Assembly (NCBI RefSeq): GCF_035181385.1
Contig: NZ_JAXCJK010000001.1
Location: 682,001 to 746,000, forward strand
Direction: 5' to 3'
Source: Moraxella sp035181385
GTDB lineage: Bacteria > Pseudomonadota > Gammaproteobacteria > Pseudomonadales > Moraxellaceae
Length of the DNA stretch: 64,000 nt
The notes under the pieces are model-generated. The model did no database searches, had not been told where the DNA came from, and saw nothing but the letters and a program-made list of their open reading frames with translations. Both the position numbers and the translations under genes were made by a program. Below are positions 42,286 through 50,753 of the stretch, piece after piece; the stretch's first letter is position 1; the number at the start of each line of letters is the position of its first letter.

Positions 42286-43164
42286 ATGACTGAGCATATT
42301 TTACACACCAATCGCAAAACCCTAGCGTTATCCACGCCAGCCATCATGGGTGTACTCAATGTTACACCAGATTCATTTTCAGATGGTGGACGGTTCGTCC
42401 ATATTGATACCGCCCTAGCTCATGTGGAGCAAATGAATCAATGGGGTGTGGACATTATTGATGTCGGAGCAGAGTCCACCCGCCCTTATGCCTCTGATGT
42501 ATCGGACAAAGAGGAGTTGGTACGCCTAACACCCATCATCAAAGAGATTCGCAATCATTTTCCCAAACTTTTATTATCTATTGATACCAGTAGCCCTGCA
42601 GTCATTGAACAAATGGTAGATTTGGGAGCAGATATCTGGAATGATGTGCGTGGATTAAGACGAGATGGTGCCGTTGAGATGGCAAGCCGTTTGGCATTGC
42701 CCGTTGTCATCATGCATTCTCGTGGCGAGCCGAGCAATATGAACAATTTGACCAATTACAGCAATGTCGTAGAAGATGTCATCACAGAGCTTGGTCATCA
42801 TATCAATCGTGCGATGAATGCAGGCGTACAGCGAGAAAATATCATCATTGATGTGGGCATGGGTTTTGCCAAAAATTATTCTCATCATGTCGCCTTGATG
42901 GCAAATTTGGATAAAATCATCACTCATTTCAATCTTCCTATGCTGTTTGGTGTATCTCGCAAACGCTTTTTGGGCGAAATTTTGAATAATTTTGAACCAA
43001 TGACCCAACACCAACCCACCGACCGAGATATGATTGGCATGGTTGCCCATCTACTCGCCGCTCAAAAGGGTGCAAATATCGTAAGGGTGCACGATGTGGC
43101 AAGCATGGCACAAGCACTCAAAATATGGCAAATCATCAATACAAACAATCAAAAACATATATAA
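42286..43164 (+). CDS. folP: Dihydropteroate synthase
   Basis: FolP condenses p-aminobenzoate with dihydropterin pyrophosphate in folate synthesis and is the sulfonamide target. The 292-residue protein carries IMGVLNVTPDSFSDGG at residues 19-34, VGAESTRPYA, LLSIDTSS, DIWNDVRGLR, PVVIMHSRGEP, IIDVGMGFAK and LFGVSRKRFLG. Length is as usual for the family. It is divergent from hflX and followed by tRNA-Leu. No glmM is adjacent. Confidence 0.96.
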   Translation: MTEHILHTNRKTLALSTPAIMGVLNVTPDSFSDGGRFVHIDTALAHVEQMNQWGVDIIDVGAESTRPYASDVSDKEELVRLTPIIKEIRNHFPKLLLSIDTSSPAVIEQMVDLGADIWNDVRGLRRDGAVEMASRLALPVVIMHSRGEPSNMNNLTNYSNVVEDVITELGHHINRAMNAGVQRENIIIDVGMGFAKNYSHHVALMANLDKIITHFNLPMLFGVSRKRFLGEILNNFEPMTQHQPTDRDMIGMVAHLLAAQKGANIVRVHDVASMAQALKIWQIINTNNQKHI

Positions 43165-43226
43165 AAAAATAAATTCATAAAAAACAATTGGTTATAAAAT
43201 TATTTATCCAATGTTTAAAAAAAACA

Positions 43227-43237
43227 CTTGCCAAATC
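43227..43237 (+). repeat. Copy of the recurrent 11-mer CTTGCCAAATC
   Basis: The same 11-mer is found at 38247-38257 and 45257-45267, all in intergenic DNA. Here it contains the -35 element of the tRNA-Leu promoter. Confidence 0.5.
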
Positions 43238-43255
43238 TTGAAAACTGCGTATAAT
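43228..43255 (+). promoter_or_regulatory. Promoter of tRNA-Leu
   Basis: TTGCCA (43228-43233) and consensus TATAAT (43250-43255) are 16 bp apart and followed by a GC-rich discriminator ACCGCCC, a common feature of stringently controlled tRNA promoters. Confidence 0.75.
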
Positions 43256-43296
43256 ACCGCCCATCAAGACAGCACAGTTGTCTTGGTATACAACTT

Positions 43297-43381
43297 GGGG
43301 TCGTGGCGAAATTGGTAGACGCACCAGATTTAGGTTCTGGCGCCGCGAGGTGTGAGAGTTCGAGTCTCTCCGACCCCACCA
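43297..43381 (+). tRNA. tRNA-Leu (anticodon UAG), CCA end encoded
   Basis: The acceptor arms are GGGGTCG and CGACCCC, with discriminator A and encoded CCA. The anticodon stem CCAGA/TCTGG encloses the loop TTTAGGT, giving anticodon UAG, and the T arm is GAGAGTTCGAGTCTCTC. The long variable arm and 85-nt length are those of a class II leucine tRNA. Confidence 0.97.
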
Positions 43382-43386
43382 TACAT

Positions 43387-43418
43387 AAAAAAGTCGATGA
43401 TTATCATCGACTTTTTTC
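43387..43418 (+). terminator. Terminator of tRNA-Leu
   Basis: AAAAAAGTCGATGA and TCATCGACTTTTTT form the stem with a 3-nt loop and a T run. Confidence 0.9.
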
Positions 43419-43574
43419 TTGTTATAGACAATCATTCATTGCTTTTTGTTGTGTCAATTAAAATAAAAACTCTCTTAAACTGATTTAAAAAAATTTAACC
43501 ATTCAATCACAAAAGTAGCATTTTTGATTCTTTGGTGCAAAGTCAAAATATTGCATTAAAAATATTATCAATAG

Positions 43575-44249
43575 TTATATTGACCAATCCTCAATACGCC
43601 AACCGTTTTTAACCGCCTGCTCTTTTAAAATCTCATCAGGGTTTATACATACCGCCTCATCTGCAAAATTCAAAAGTGGTAAATCATTTTTTGAATCCGA
43701 ATACGCAATTAAGCGTTCAAAAATTTTGCCATCATTCATACAATCATGAATAAAACGATTCAAATGATACAGTTTGCCATCTTTAAAATTTGGCCTGCCT
43801 CTCACACTTCCTGTGTAATGATTATCAATGATTTCAAGTTCGGTGGCTATCGTGTGTAAATCATCTACACCAAAAAGATGAGCGATTGGCTTTACGACAA
43901 AATCATTGGTTGCACTAATCACCACAACCGTATCGCCTGCATCTTTATGAGCATTAATCCGAGCGGTTGCTTTGGGACGCATATTTGGCACAATCCAAGT
44001 ATCCAAATATTCTTGACGGTAGGCGTGTAACTCTGTCATGGTTTTGGTGGTTAAAAATGCCGCCACAAATTCATTATACGCAACTGCATCTAGTGTGCCG
44101 TTGATATAGTCTTGATAAAATTTATCATTAGCATCGGCATAGACGGACGCATCAACCAAGCCTTTATGAACAATGAACTGCCCCCAACTGTGATCACTAT
44201 CTACGTTAAGCATGGTCATGTCTAAATCAAATAATGCCAAATTTGCCAT
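43575..44249 (-). CDS. HAD-IB family phosphatase (SerB/CicA-like)
   Basis: The 224-residue protein starts with the HAD motif I LFDLDMTMLNVDSDHSWGQF (two catalytic Asp), has motif II VVVISATNDF, and motif IV IAYSDSKNDLPLLNFAD. The architecture is the HAD-IB phosphoserine-phosphatase-like group with a helical cap. Some relatives in Pseudomonas act on histidinol phosphate or other phosphoesters; the substrate here is not evident. It is cytoplasmic and a single gene, upstream of no obvious pathway partner. Confidence 0.87.
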   Translation of the reverse strand: MANLALFDLDMTMLNVDSDHSWGQFIVHKGLVDASVYADANDKFYQDYINGTLDAVAYNEFVAAFLTTKTMTELHAYRQEYLDTWIVPNMRPKATARINAHKDAGDTVVVISATNDFVVKPIAHLFGVDDLHTIATELEIIDNHYTGSVRGRPNFKDGKLYHLNRFIHDCMNDGKIFERLIAYSDSKNDLPLLNFADEAVCINPDEILKEQAVKNGWRIEDWSI

Positions 44250-44398
44250 ATTGCACCTTTTTTTTTATGATATTTATCGTCTTTGCCCATTGTAGCCATC
44301 ATAACAAAAAACAGCTCAAACTTGAACTTGTTTTTATAAAAACCATACTTAAAGTGAAAAAGACGCAATCACAACTATTAACCAAACCTACCTTAAAA

Positions 44399-44881
44399 TC
44401 AAACAAAGCTTGATGTATTTATGGCACAAAGCCCCAACAATCTACGAAAATCATCATCTTTCACCTTCGTGCGATGAACAACGACATCAAGCGTGCGTCG
44501 CTTAGGCTCAATCGCATAAAATTTTAAAAACAATGCCCTGCCTGTAACATTGATTTCCTGTATGTCTACCAAGTAGCCTTGATACAAGATACGCCCTCGC
44601 CAAGTCAACACCTTAATATCCCACAATTCATCAATATGAGTACAGCTAAAAGCGATAACTTTTGGGCGATTGATGAACATAAAAGACAGCAATACCACCA
44701 CCACAAATACCGCACCAATCATCACCCATGGCAGTTTTGCTTGCCATGCCAGCACCAATGAGACAAATGAATAAACCAGCCAAACAGTTGGCATGGCATG
44801 GTGATGCAACACCACATCTAAACTTAGGCGGTTTTTAGAAAATCTAGACTTGGCAAATTGTTTATGATTGATTGCTGGCAT
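44399..44881 (-). CDS. YgfX (CptA)-like membrane protein
   Basis: The 160-residue protein has two adjacent membrane helices (about 31-75) and a cytoplasmic C-terminal domain ending RRTLDVVVHRTKVKDDDFRRLLGLCA, matching the overall shape of YgfX: two helices, then a small beta domain and a D-x-FRRL motif. YgfX in E. coli is encoded after sdhE (ygfY) and has been described as an inhibitor of FtsZ and MreB, though its toxin role is debated. Its start overlaps sdhE by 20 bases, so translation is coupled. Confidence 0.75.
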   Translation of the reverse strand: MPAINHKQFAKSRFSKNRLSLDVVLHHHAMPTVWLVYSFVSLVLAWQAKLPWVMIGAVFVVVVLLSFMFINRPKVIAFSCTHIDELWDIKVLTWRGRILYQGYLVDIQEINVTGRALFLKFYAIEPKRRTLDVVVHRTKVKDDDFRRLLGLCAINTSSFV

Positions 44882-45137
44882 ATTTAAGTTGTTTCATGCG
44901 TTCAATGAGTGCTGCAACACCCTCATCTTCTGGACGCTGCTGCCCCAAAAAAAATAACAACAAATCGGGGTCTTCATGTTCAAGCAATCGTACAAATGCC
45001 GCCTGCTCATCGTCTGGTGCAATCAGATAGCTTGACTTGACATAAGGGTCAATATAATAATCCAACTCTTTTAGACCTCGTCTGGCCTGATAAATGATGC
45101 GTCTTTGCTCCAAAGTAGGTTCTATTTGCTCTGTCAT
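44862..45137 (-). CDS. sdhE: FAD assembly factor SdhE
   Basis: The 91-residue protein belongs to the SdhE/CptB family that helps attach FAD to succinate dehydrogenase and fumarate reductase. It has the conserved RRGLKELDYYIDPYVKS (the family RGxxE motif) and LEHEDPDLLLFFLGQQRPED. It is the first gene of a two-gene unit with the ygfX-like gene. No sdh genes lie in the window. Confidence 0.92.
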   Translation of the reverse strand: MTEQIEPTLEQRRIIYQARRGLKELDYYIDPYVKSSYLIAPDDEQAAFVRLLEHEDPDLLLFFLGQQRPEDEGVAALIERMKQLKYASNQS

Positions 45138-45256
45138 AAATACCTCATTATCACCATCAAGTGAATGTTTAATTAAAACATGGCTAGTATATCAAATTTT
45201 ATCTCAAATGCACCAAAGCGTTGTGGTTATTTGAGATTTTTCTTTAAAATCCACCC

Positions 45257-45267
45257 CTTGCCAAATC
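45257..45267 (+). repeat. Copy of the recurrent 11-mer CTTGCCAAATC
   Basis: Exact third copy of the 11-mer, between pit and sdhE; the other copies are at 38247 and 43227. Confidence 0.5.
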
Positions 45268-45283
45268 TACAATACCATCTAAT

Positions 45284-45318
45284 AAAAAAAACAGCTTGCT
45301 TGCACAAACTGTTTTTTT
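45284..45318 (-). terminator. Terminator of pit
   Basis: AAAAAAACAG and CTGTTTTTTT form the stem; the inner AGCTTG and CAAACT partly extend it. A T run follows on the minus strand. Confidence 0.75.
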
Positions 45319-45341
45319 AATTGGCTTAAAAATTAATTGGC

Positions 45342-46931
45342 TTATAATACATTACTTAAAATCAAAAACATCAACGCACTCATGCCCGCTGCTGCTGGTA
45401 GCGTAATAACCCAAGCCAAGCCGATTGGCTTCATAAGCTTCCAGTTGGTGTTTTTATTAACCATGCCAATGCCCAGCACCGCACCGACCAAAATATGCGT
45501 ACTTGATACAGGGATACCCAAGCTTGATGCACCCATGACCACCGCTGCTGCCGCAAGTTCAGCTGCAAAGCCAGACGCTGGGTGCATTTCGGTTAAGTTT
45601 GTACCAACAGTTTGAATGACTTCTTTGCCAATAAACCACAAACCAACAATCAGTGAAACACCAAAGGTCAACATGACAGGTGCAGGGACAGTGGCTTTGG
45701 CAGCGATGGCATTTTCTTTGATGACATCTAAAATTGCCACAAAAGGACCGACCGCATTGGCAATGTCGTTTGAACCATGTGAGAATGCAAAAGCACACGC
45801 CGTAAATACTTGCATCCAGCTAAACATAATAAAGGTTGCTTTACCCAAATTTTCTTTGTGCTTACCACGGATGGTCTTGGTATAAATAAAAGCAGTTAGC
45901 CACACCATCGCACCAATCATACCCATGACCAAAAAAGCATGCAAAGTAGATAAATTTAATCCAGTATTTTTTAGGCCTTTAAATACCACCATTGCTGTCA
46001 TGATGATCGCACCTAACGCTGCGATGAGTGGCACCCAGTTTTTCAGTGCTTTTAGAGTGTCCAAATTATCTCGTTCGTGCTCAATGTCATGCAACGAACG
46101 ATAGTAGTCTGTTTCCAGTTCATCTTTATGACACTCTTCTTCAGCAAAAGCCTCTTGGTCACGAAGCAATGCGGTGGTGTAGGGCAGTTTTTCGCTCTCA
46201 TTTAAGCTTTCAAAATATTCTTTTTGTTCACGCTTGATGGTCTTTTTTCTTGCCTTTAATATCTTAACACGAGCTTCCACCTTTTCATTGTATGCCAAAA
46301 TATTTTTCTTAATCAAACCATACAAAACATATGACAACGCCCCACCAAGTAGCGGTGATACCACCCAAGAAATCGCAATTTCACCAATTTTAGACCATTG
46401 CACAGTAGAAAATGCAAGTTCTGTGCCACCAATATTAATGCCGAGCATGACAGAAGAACCCACAATGCCACCAACAATGGCATGCGTGGTTGAAACAGGC
46501 AATCCTTTTTTGGTAGCAAAAAGTAGCCAAAATGCAGCCGCTGCCAATGCTGATAGCATCAAATAGATGAATTGGTTTGGCGATACACCAAGACCCTGAA
46601 TATCCACAATACCACTACGAATGGTGTCAGTAACCGCAGCACCTGCCAAAACCGCACCCGATACCTCAAAAATTGCCGCTACTGCAAGTGCCTGAGTTAC
46701 AGATAATGTGCCTGCACCAACCGAAGTACCGAACGAGTTAGCAACATCATTACCGCCAATATTGAACGCCATGAATATGCCAAAAAAACTTGCCACTGCA
46801 AACAGTAGCACCTGATGGTGTGCTGTATATCCCAGACCCCATATTGCAAAATAAATACAGACCGCCACAAGCAACAATGCAAAGAAAATATTTGCCGCCA
46901 CTGGCGTGGTCTGTTTTGCTGAATTTACCAT
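45342..46931 (-). CDS. pit: PiT-family inorganic phosphate transporter
   Basis: The 529-residue inner-membrane protein has the duplicated PiT signature: FNIGGNDVANSFGTSVGAGTLSVTQALAVAAIFEVSGAVLAG near the N terminus and ACAFAFSHGSNDIANAVGPFVAI near the C terminus, plus LPVSTTHAIVGGIVGSSVM and GIPVSSTHILVGAVLGIGM. A long charged cytoplasmic loop (about 215-290) lies between the halves. It imports phosphate or metal-phosphate with protons. It diverges from ubiE; no pitA-linked phoU-like gene is beside it. Confidence 0.95.
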   Translation of the reverse strand: MVNSAKQTTPVAANIFFALLLVAVCIYFAIWGLGYTAHHQVLLFAVASFFGIFMAFNIGGNDVANSFGTSVGAGTLSVTQALAVAAIFEVSGAVLAGAAVTDTIRSGIVDIQGLGVSPNQFIYLMLSALAAAAFWLLFATKKGLPVSTTHAIVGGIVGSSVMLGINIGGTELAFSTVQWSKIGEIAISWVVSPLLGGALSYVLYGLIKKNILAYNEKVEARVKILKARKKTIKREQKEYFESLNESEKLPYTTALLRDQEAFAEEECHKDELETDYYRSLHDIEHERDNLDTLKALKNWVPLIAALGAIIMTAMVVFKGLKNTGLNLSTLHAFLVMGMIGAMVWLTAFIYTKTIRGKHKENLGKATFIMFSWMQVFTACAFAFSHGSNDIANAVGPFVAILDVIKENAIAAKATVPAPVMLTFGVSLIVGLWFIGKEVIQTVGTNLTEMHPASGFAAELAAAAVVMGASSLGIPVSSTHILVGAVLGIGMVNKNTNWKLMKPIGLAWVITLPAAAGMSALMFLILSNVL

Positions 46932-47043
46932 AAATACACCAAAAGACTTAACTTAAAAATGCTTGATTGCTCACCCAAGTGACAAAATCACTAAAATAAC
47001 CATCAAAGTAGTACTGCAATATCCTATCAATCAAATATGACAG

Positions 47044-47075
47044 TTTAATGACAATTTTAACATATTGTCATTAAA
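47044..47075. promoter_or_regulatory. 11-bp perfect inverted repeat between pit and ubiE
   Basis: TTTAATGACAA (47044-47054) and TTGTCATTAAA (47065-47075) flank a 10-nt spacer in the divergent promoter region, 79 bp before the ubiE start. It may be an operator or a hairpin. Confidence 0.55.
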
Positions 47076-47153
47076 ATACACCAATTTTTGTATGAAAATA
47101 GACAGATTAGTGGTATCATTATCATGAATTATTTGGTTTCATTTGGAAAAGTC

Positions 47154-48032
47154 ATGAGTCAAGATAGCAGCACCAACAATCTCTTCACCAACCCAAATAT
47201 CCTGCCTGCTGGTACACCACAAGGTCAATCCACCATGCAAACACCACAAGGACAAGCCGACACAGAAAATCGCTACTCAAAAAATATCGGCTCAACCACC
47301 CATTTTGGCTATCAGACAGTAGACGCCAAAGAAAAACAACGCAAAGTTGCCGAAGTATTCACTTCTGTTGCCACCAAATACGACATCATGAATGACCTGA
47401 TGAGTTTTGGCATTCATAGATTGTGGAAACGCTATGCTGTCAGCTTGACTGGTGTACGCACAGGTCAAAGAGTGCTTGACATCGCAGGAGGGACAGGCGA
47501 TTTGGCAAAAGTATTTAGCCGTGAGGTAGGTCGTTCAGGGCGTGTGGTGCTATCTGATATTAATGAGGCCATGCTAGAAGTTGGTCGCACTCGCCTGATT
47601 AATGCTGGCTGTAATAATGTTGATTTTGTATTGGCCAATGCCGAAACACTAGAACCATTTGCTGAAAATTCATTTGACCTAGTAACCATCAGTTTTGGCC
47701 TAAGAAATGTTACCGACAAACAAAAAGCCCTAGAAGCCATGCATCGTGTGCTAAAACCTGGTGGTCGCTTGTTGGTCTTGGAATTTAGCAAGCCTGTATT
47801 TGAACCGCTATCAAAGGCTTATGACCTCTATTCTTTTACCGCCTTGCCTCTCATGGGCAAAATTGTGGCGAACGACTCAGAAAGCTACCAATATCTAGCT
47901 GAGTCAATTCGTATGCACCCAGACCAAGCCACCTTAAAAAGCATGATGGAACAAGCAGGCTTCGTTAATTGCGATTATCACAACCTAACAGGCGGTATCG
48001 TAGCAGTGCATCGTGGTTTTAAGGCACGCTAA
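47154..48032 (+). CDS. ubiE: Ubiquinone/menaquinone methyltransferase UbiE
   Basis: UbiE is the C-methyltransferase of ubiquinone (and menaquinone) synthesis. From ATG 47154, which follows GGAAAAG, the protein has 292 residues. The class I methyltransferase core starts TTHFGYQTVDAKEKQRKVAEVFTSVATKYDIMNDLMSFG and has the SAM motif VLDIAGGTGDLA, then SDINEAMLEVG and ISFGLRNVTDKQKAL. It has an extra N-terminal stretch of about 40 residues that repeats TPQGQ twice and is absent from E. coli UbiE. It is the first gene of ubiE-ubiJ-like-ubiB, with the next ATG touching its stop. Confidence 0.95.
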   Translation: MSQDSSTNNLFTNPNILPAGTPQGQSTMQTPQGQADTENRYSKNIGSTTHFGYQTVDAKEKQRKVAEVFTSVATKYDIMNDLMSFGIHRLWKRYAVSLTGVRTGQRVLDIAGGTGDLAKVFSREVGRSGRVVLSDINEAMLEVGRTRLINAGCNNVDFVLANAETLEPFAENSFDLVTISFGLRNVTDKQKALEAMHRVLKPGGRLLVLEFSKPVFEPLSKAYDLYSFTALPLMGKIVANDSESYQYLAESIRMHPDQATLKSMMEQAGFVNCDYHNLTGGIVAVHRGFKAR

Positions 48033-48664
48033 TGATCAGTGTATTGGCACTTGGTTTGGTAGAGCGTATCATTAATGGGGCGTTAAATGCCGATCCCAAT
48101 ACCACCTATCATCTTAACCAGCTGACGGGCAAAACTTTGCGGTTAATCATTCAAGAGCCCGCCATCTCATTAGATGTGCTATTTTGCGATGACCATCTGC
48201 GTTTTGAGCCTGTCAGCCAAAGCATTTTTGAGCCACAAGGCGATGTGCCACCTGCCACACCCGATTGTCTATTGACCGTTGCCACACCCAGTGAATTACT
48301 TAGGCTTATGCGTAATAGGCGGTCAGGCAACCTGCCAATAAAAGGCGATTATAAAGTTTTGGCCAGTATAAAAGCTCTAACCGATGATTTTAGACCTGAT
48401 GTTTTTGACAAACTAGAAAATATCATTGGTAAAAATGCAGGCAGTTATACTTATTTGATTGCCCAAGAGCTATCACCCATCATCACCCCTATACTATCAT
48501 CTGTCAAATCGCTACTCATTGATGCCCTCATACCAAATCAACCACCCCAAGGCGAGCTTGATGCCACAATCAGTCAAAAAAAGCAAGAACTGCTCCGTCT
48601 ACAAGCTGACATTGAACGCGAACAGGTACGCTTAACTACTCTAAAAAATCAATCTCAATCATAG
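48032..48664 (+). CDS. ubiJ: UbiJ-like SCP2-domain protein of ubiquinone synthesis
   Basis: The 210-residue protein lies where ubiJ lies in E. coli (ubiE-ubiJ-ubiB) and has the same design: an SCP2-like lipid-binding domain (about 12-125, with LDVLFCDDHLRFEP and LTVATPSELLRLMRNRRSGNLPIKGDYKVLASIKALTDDF) followed by a long C-terminal helix (about 178-208, ISQKKQELLRLQADIEREQVRLTTLKN). UbiJ is an accessory factor of the soluble ubiquinone-synthesis complex. Its sequence is divergent, so the symbol rests largely on context. The start codon overlaps the ubiE stop by one base. Confidence 0.85.
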   Translation: MISVLALGLVERIINGALNADPNTTYHLNQLTGKTLRLIIQEPAISLDVLFCDDHLRFEPVSQSIFEPQGDVPPATPDCLLTVATPSELLRLMRNRRSGNLPIKGDYKVLASIKALTDDFRPDVFDKLENIIGKNAGSYTYLIAQELSPIITPILSSVKSLLIDALIPNQPPQGELDATISQKKQELLRLQADIEREQVRLTTLKNQSQS

Positions 48665-48666
48665 TC

Positions 48667-50298
48667 ATGCTCATCTCTCACAAAAACCGTCTATTATCCA
48701 TCTATCGCATCGCTGCCAAATATCGCCTAGACACCCACCTTAATGAGGTGCCAGAACTCGTCCCATTGGTGCGTCTGATTCGTTTGCACCCTGCCAGCAC
48801 TGGCAAATCGCATAACCCTTTGGGTGTCAAACTTGCCCTAGAAGAGATGGGTACACTATTTTTAAAATTAGGGCAGCTACTTTCTACTCGCTCAGACCTT
48901 TTGCCTCCTAACATCATCAAGCAGTTATCATTACTACAAGATAAAGTCGCCCCTTTTGATGTTGATACTTTAAAAGCACAAATTGAAGACCCAAAAACAG
49001 GTTTGGGCAGACCCATCAATGAGTTGTTTGCCCGCTTTGATGATAAGCCACTGGCTGCTGCCAGTATTGCCCAAGTGCATACTGGTGCTCTGACCGATGG
49101 GCGTGAAGTCGTTATTAAAGTTGTTCGCCCCAACATTAAATCCGTCGTCATACAAGATTTTGAACTTCTGCGAGAGCTAGCAACTTGGTTATCAGCTCGT
49201 ATAGAAATGGCTCGTGCAGTACATATCATTGATATTGTTGAAGATTATCGGCAAATCATGCTCAATGAGCTGGATTTGACTTTAGAAGCCGCCAACGCCA
49301 CCAAGATGCGTAATAATTTCTTAGGCTCAAAGCTCATCTATGTGCCACAAGTATATTTGGCAAACAAGTCTATCATGGTATCTGAGCGAATTTTTGGTGT
49401 GCCAATTTCACATACCGACACTTTTGATGCACTCAATTATGACAGAGCCGAACTTGCCAAAAATGGCCTTATAATTTTCTTTACTCAGGTTTTTCGTGAT
49501 AATTTTTTCCATGCCGATATGCACCCTGGCAATATCTTTGTTGAGACCTTGCCTAATGGCGGTGCAGTCGCCCATCCACGCTATCTAGGCCTAGATTGTG
49601 CCATCATGGGCGAATTAAGCAAAGATGATCAGCTTGTCGTAGCACGCTTGCTATTGTCTGTGATGAATGGCAACTACACAACACTTGTAGACATCATTGC
49701 TCAGGCTGGCTGGATACCTCCGTCTACCGACAGACACATCTTAATTAAGGACATGAGTCGTGCGGTCAGCCCCGTGGTATCAAAGCCGATGAGCGAGCTT
49801 GACTTTGCAGGAATTTTATTTGAAATTTTAAACATCGCTCGTCGTCATCAAATGAGCATACCGCCCCAGCTGATGCTACTATTAAAGACGCTTGTCCATG
49901 TTGAGGGGCTTGGGCGTGAGCTGTATCCCAACCTTGATATTTGGTCTCTTGCCAAGCCGATACTCACCGCATGGGTCAAAGACCAGCTTGACCCTGTCAA
50001 AAATCTCAGCGACATCAAAAACAAAGTGCCAGAACTGCTACTGTCAGCTACCGAGCTGCCCAAACTACTGACTCAAGGCATACAGTCAATGGCAACTTTG
50101 GGAGCAAGACAAGACAAAGAGCTAAGAGAACTTAAAGCATTAAGAGCTGATTTTTTAAACCAAAAACGATACGATTGGATTGCGTTGGGCGGATTTTTTG
50201 GTTTGATTGCCATCGGGCTGACCGTACCCATTTGGTGGGTAGGTGTGATTTTTCATATATTGGCAATAGGTTTTGTGATTTGGCGAGTGCTTGTATAG
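48667..50298 (+). CDS. ubiB: Ubiquinone biosynthesis kinase-like protein UbiB
   Basis: The 543-residue protein belongs to the atypical ABC1/ADCK kinases needed for ubiquinone synthesis. It shows the family KxGQ motif in FLKLGQLLSTRSDLLPPNIIKQL, the Ala-rich loop in PLAAASIAQVHTGAL, VVIKVVRPN, the NELDLTLEAANATKMRNNF segment, and the metal-binding HADMHPGNIF. The last 40 residues form a C-terminal membrane hairpin (WIALGGFFGLIAIGLTVPIWWVGVIFHILAIGF). It begins two bases after ubiJ. Confidence 0.95.
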   Translation: MLISHKNRLLSIYRIAAKYRLDTHLNEVPELVPLVRLIRLHPASTGKSHNPLGVKLALEEMGTLFLKLGQLLSTRSDLLPPNIIKQLSLLQDKVAPFDVDTLKAQIEDPKTGLGRPINELFARFDDKPLAAASIAQVHTGALTDGREVVIKVVRPNIKSVVIQDFELLRELATWLSARIEMARAVHIIDIVEDYRQIMLNELDLTLEAANATKMRNNFLGSKLIYVPQVYLANKSIMVSERIFGVPISHTDTFDALNYDRAELAKNGLIIFFTQVFRDNFFHADMHPGNIFVETLPNGGAVAHPRYLGLDCAIMGELSKDDQLVVARLLLSVMNGNYTTLVDIIAQAGWIPPSTDRHILIKDMSRAVSPVVSKPMSELDFAGILFEILNIARRHQMSIPPQLMLLLKTLVHVEGLGRELYPNLDIWSLAKPILTAWVKDQLDPVKNLSDIKNKVPELLLSATELPKLLTQGIQSMATLGARQDKELRELKALRADFLNQKRYDWIALGGFFGLIAIGLTVPIWWVGVIFHILAIGFVIWRVLV

Positions 50299-50753
50299 AG
50301 CTCGATACATCTTATTTATATGTCCTACAATGACATATAATATTACACAGATTGCTAAATACCTACAATATTGTTACAAAAAAATAATACAAAGCCATTA
50401 AAAAAACTACCATCAAAAAATAAATTTGATTATAATAAGCCAAATGAAGCAAAAAGGGGAATTTTTCCTCTTTTGTTGATGGCAATTTATCTTATATTGA
50501 ATTGATGATTGATTTTGTCTGAATTATTTTGATTATTTTTTTTAAAATTCAAAATTCATCAATCCATCTTACTTAAAATATTTAAATTGTGATTCAATCA
50601 ATGGCTTTTTAACTGATGATTTTATCAAAACATCGCTGGCTTATTGGTCAGCCTAAACAATCAATGGCTTGCCTTTTGAGCAAAAAAACTTTTTAAGCAA
50701 GAAATCAGCAATCCATATTTAATATTTTACATCACTGATTATTAGGAAAAAAT
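50299..50753 (+). other. Intergenic region ubiB-50754 gene (455 bp)
   Basis: An AT-rich spacer without a supported gene. It holds a weak hairpin (AAAAGGGGA at 50452-50460 and TCCTCTTTT at 50466-50474) that may end the ubi operon, and must contain the promoter of the following gene. The sequence before 50754 has the ribosome binding site AGGAAAAA. Confidence 0.5.
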
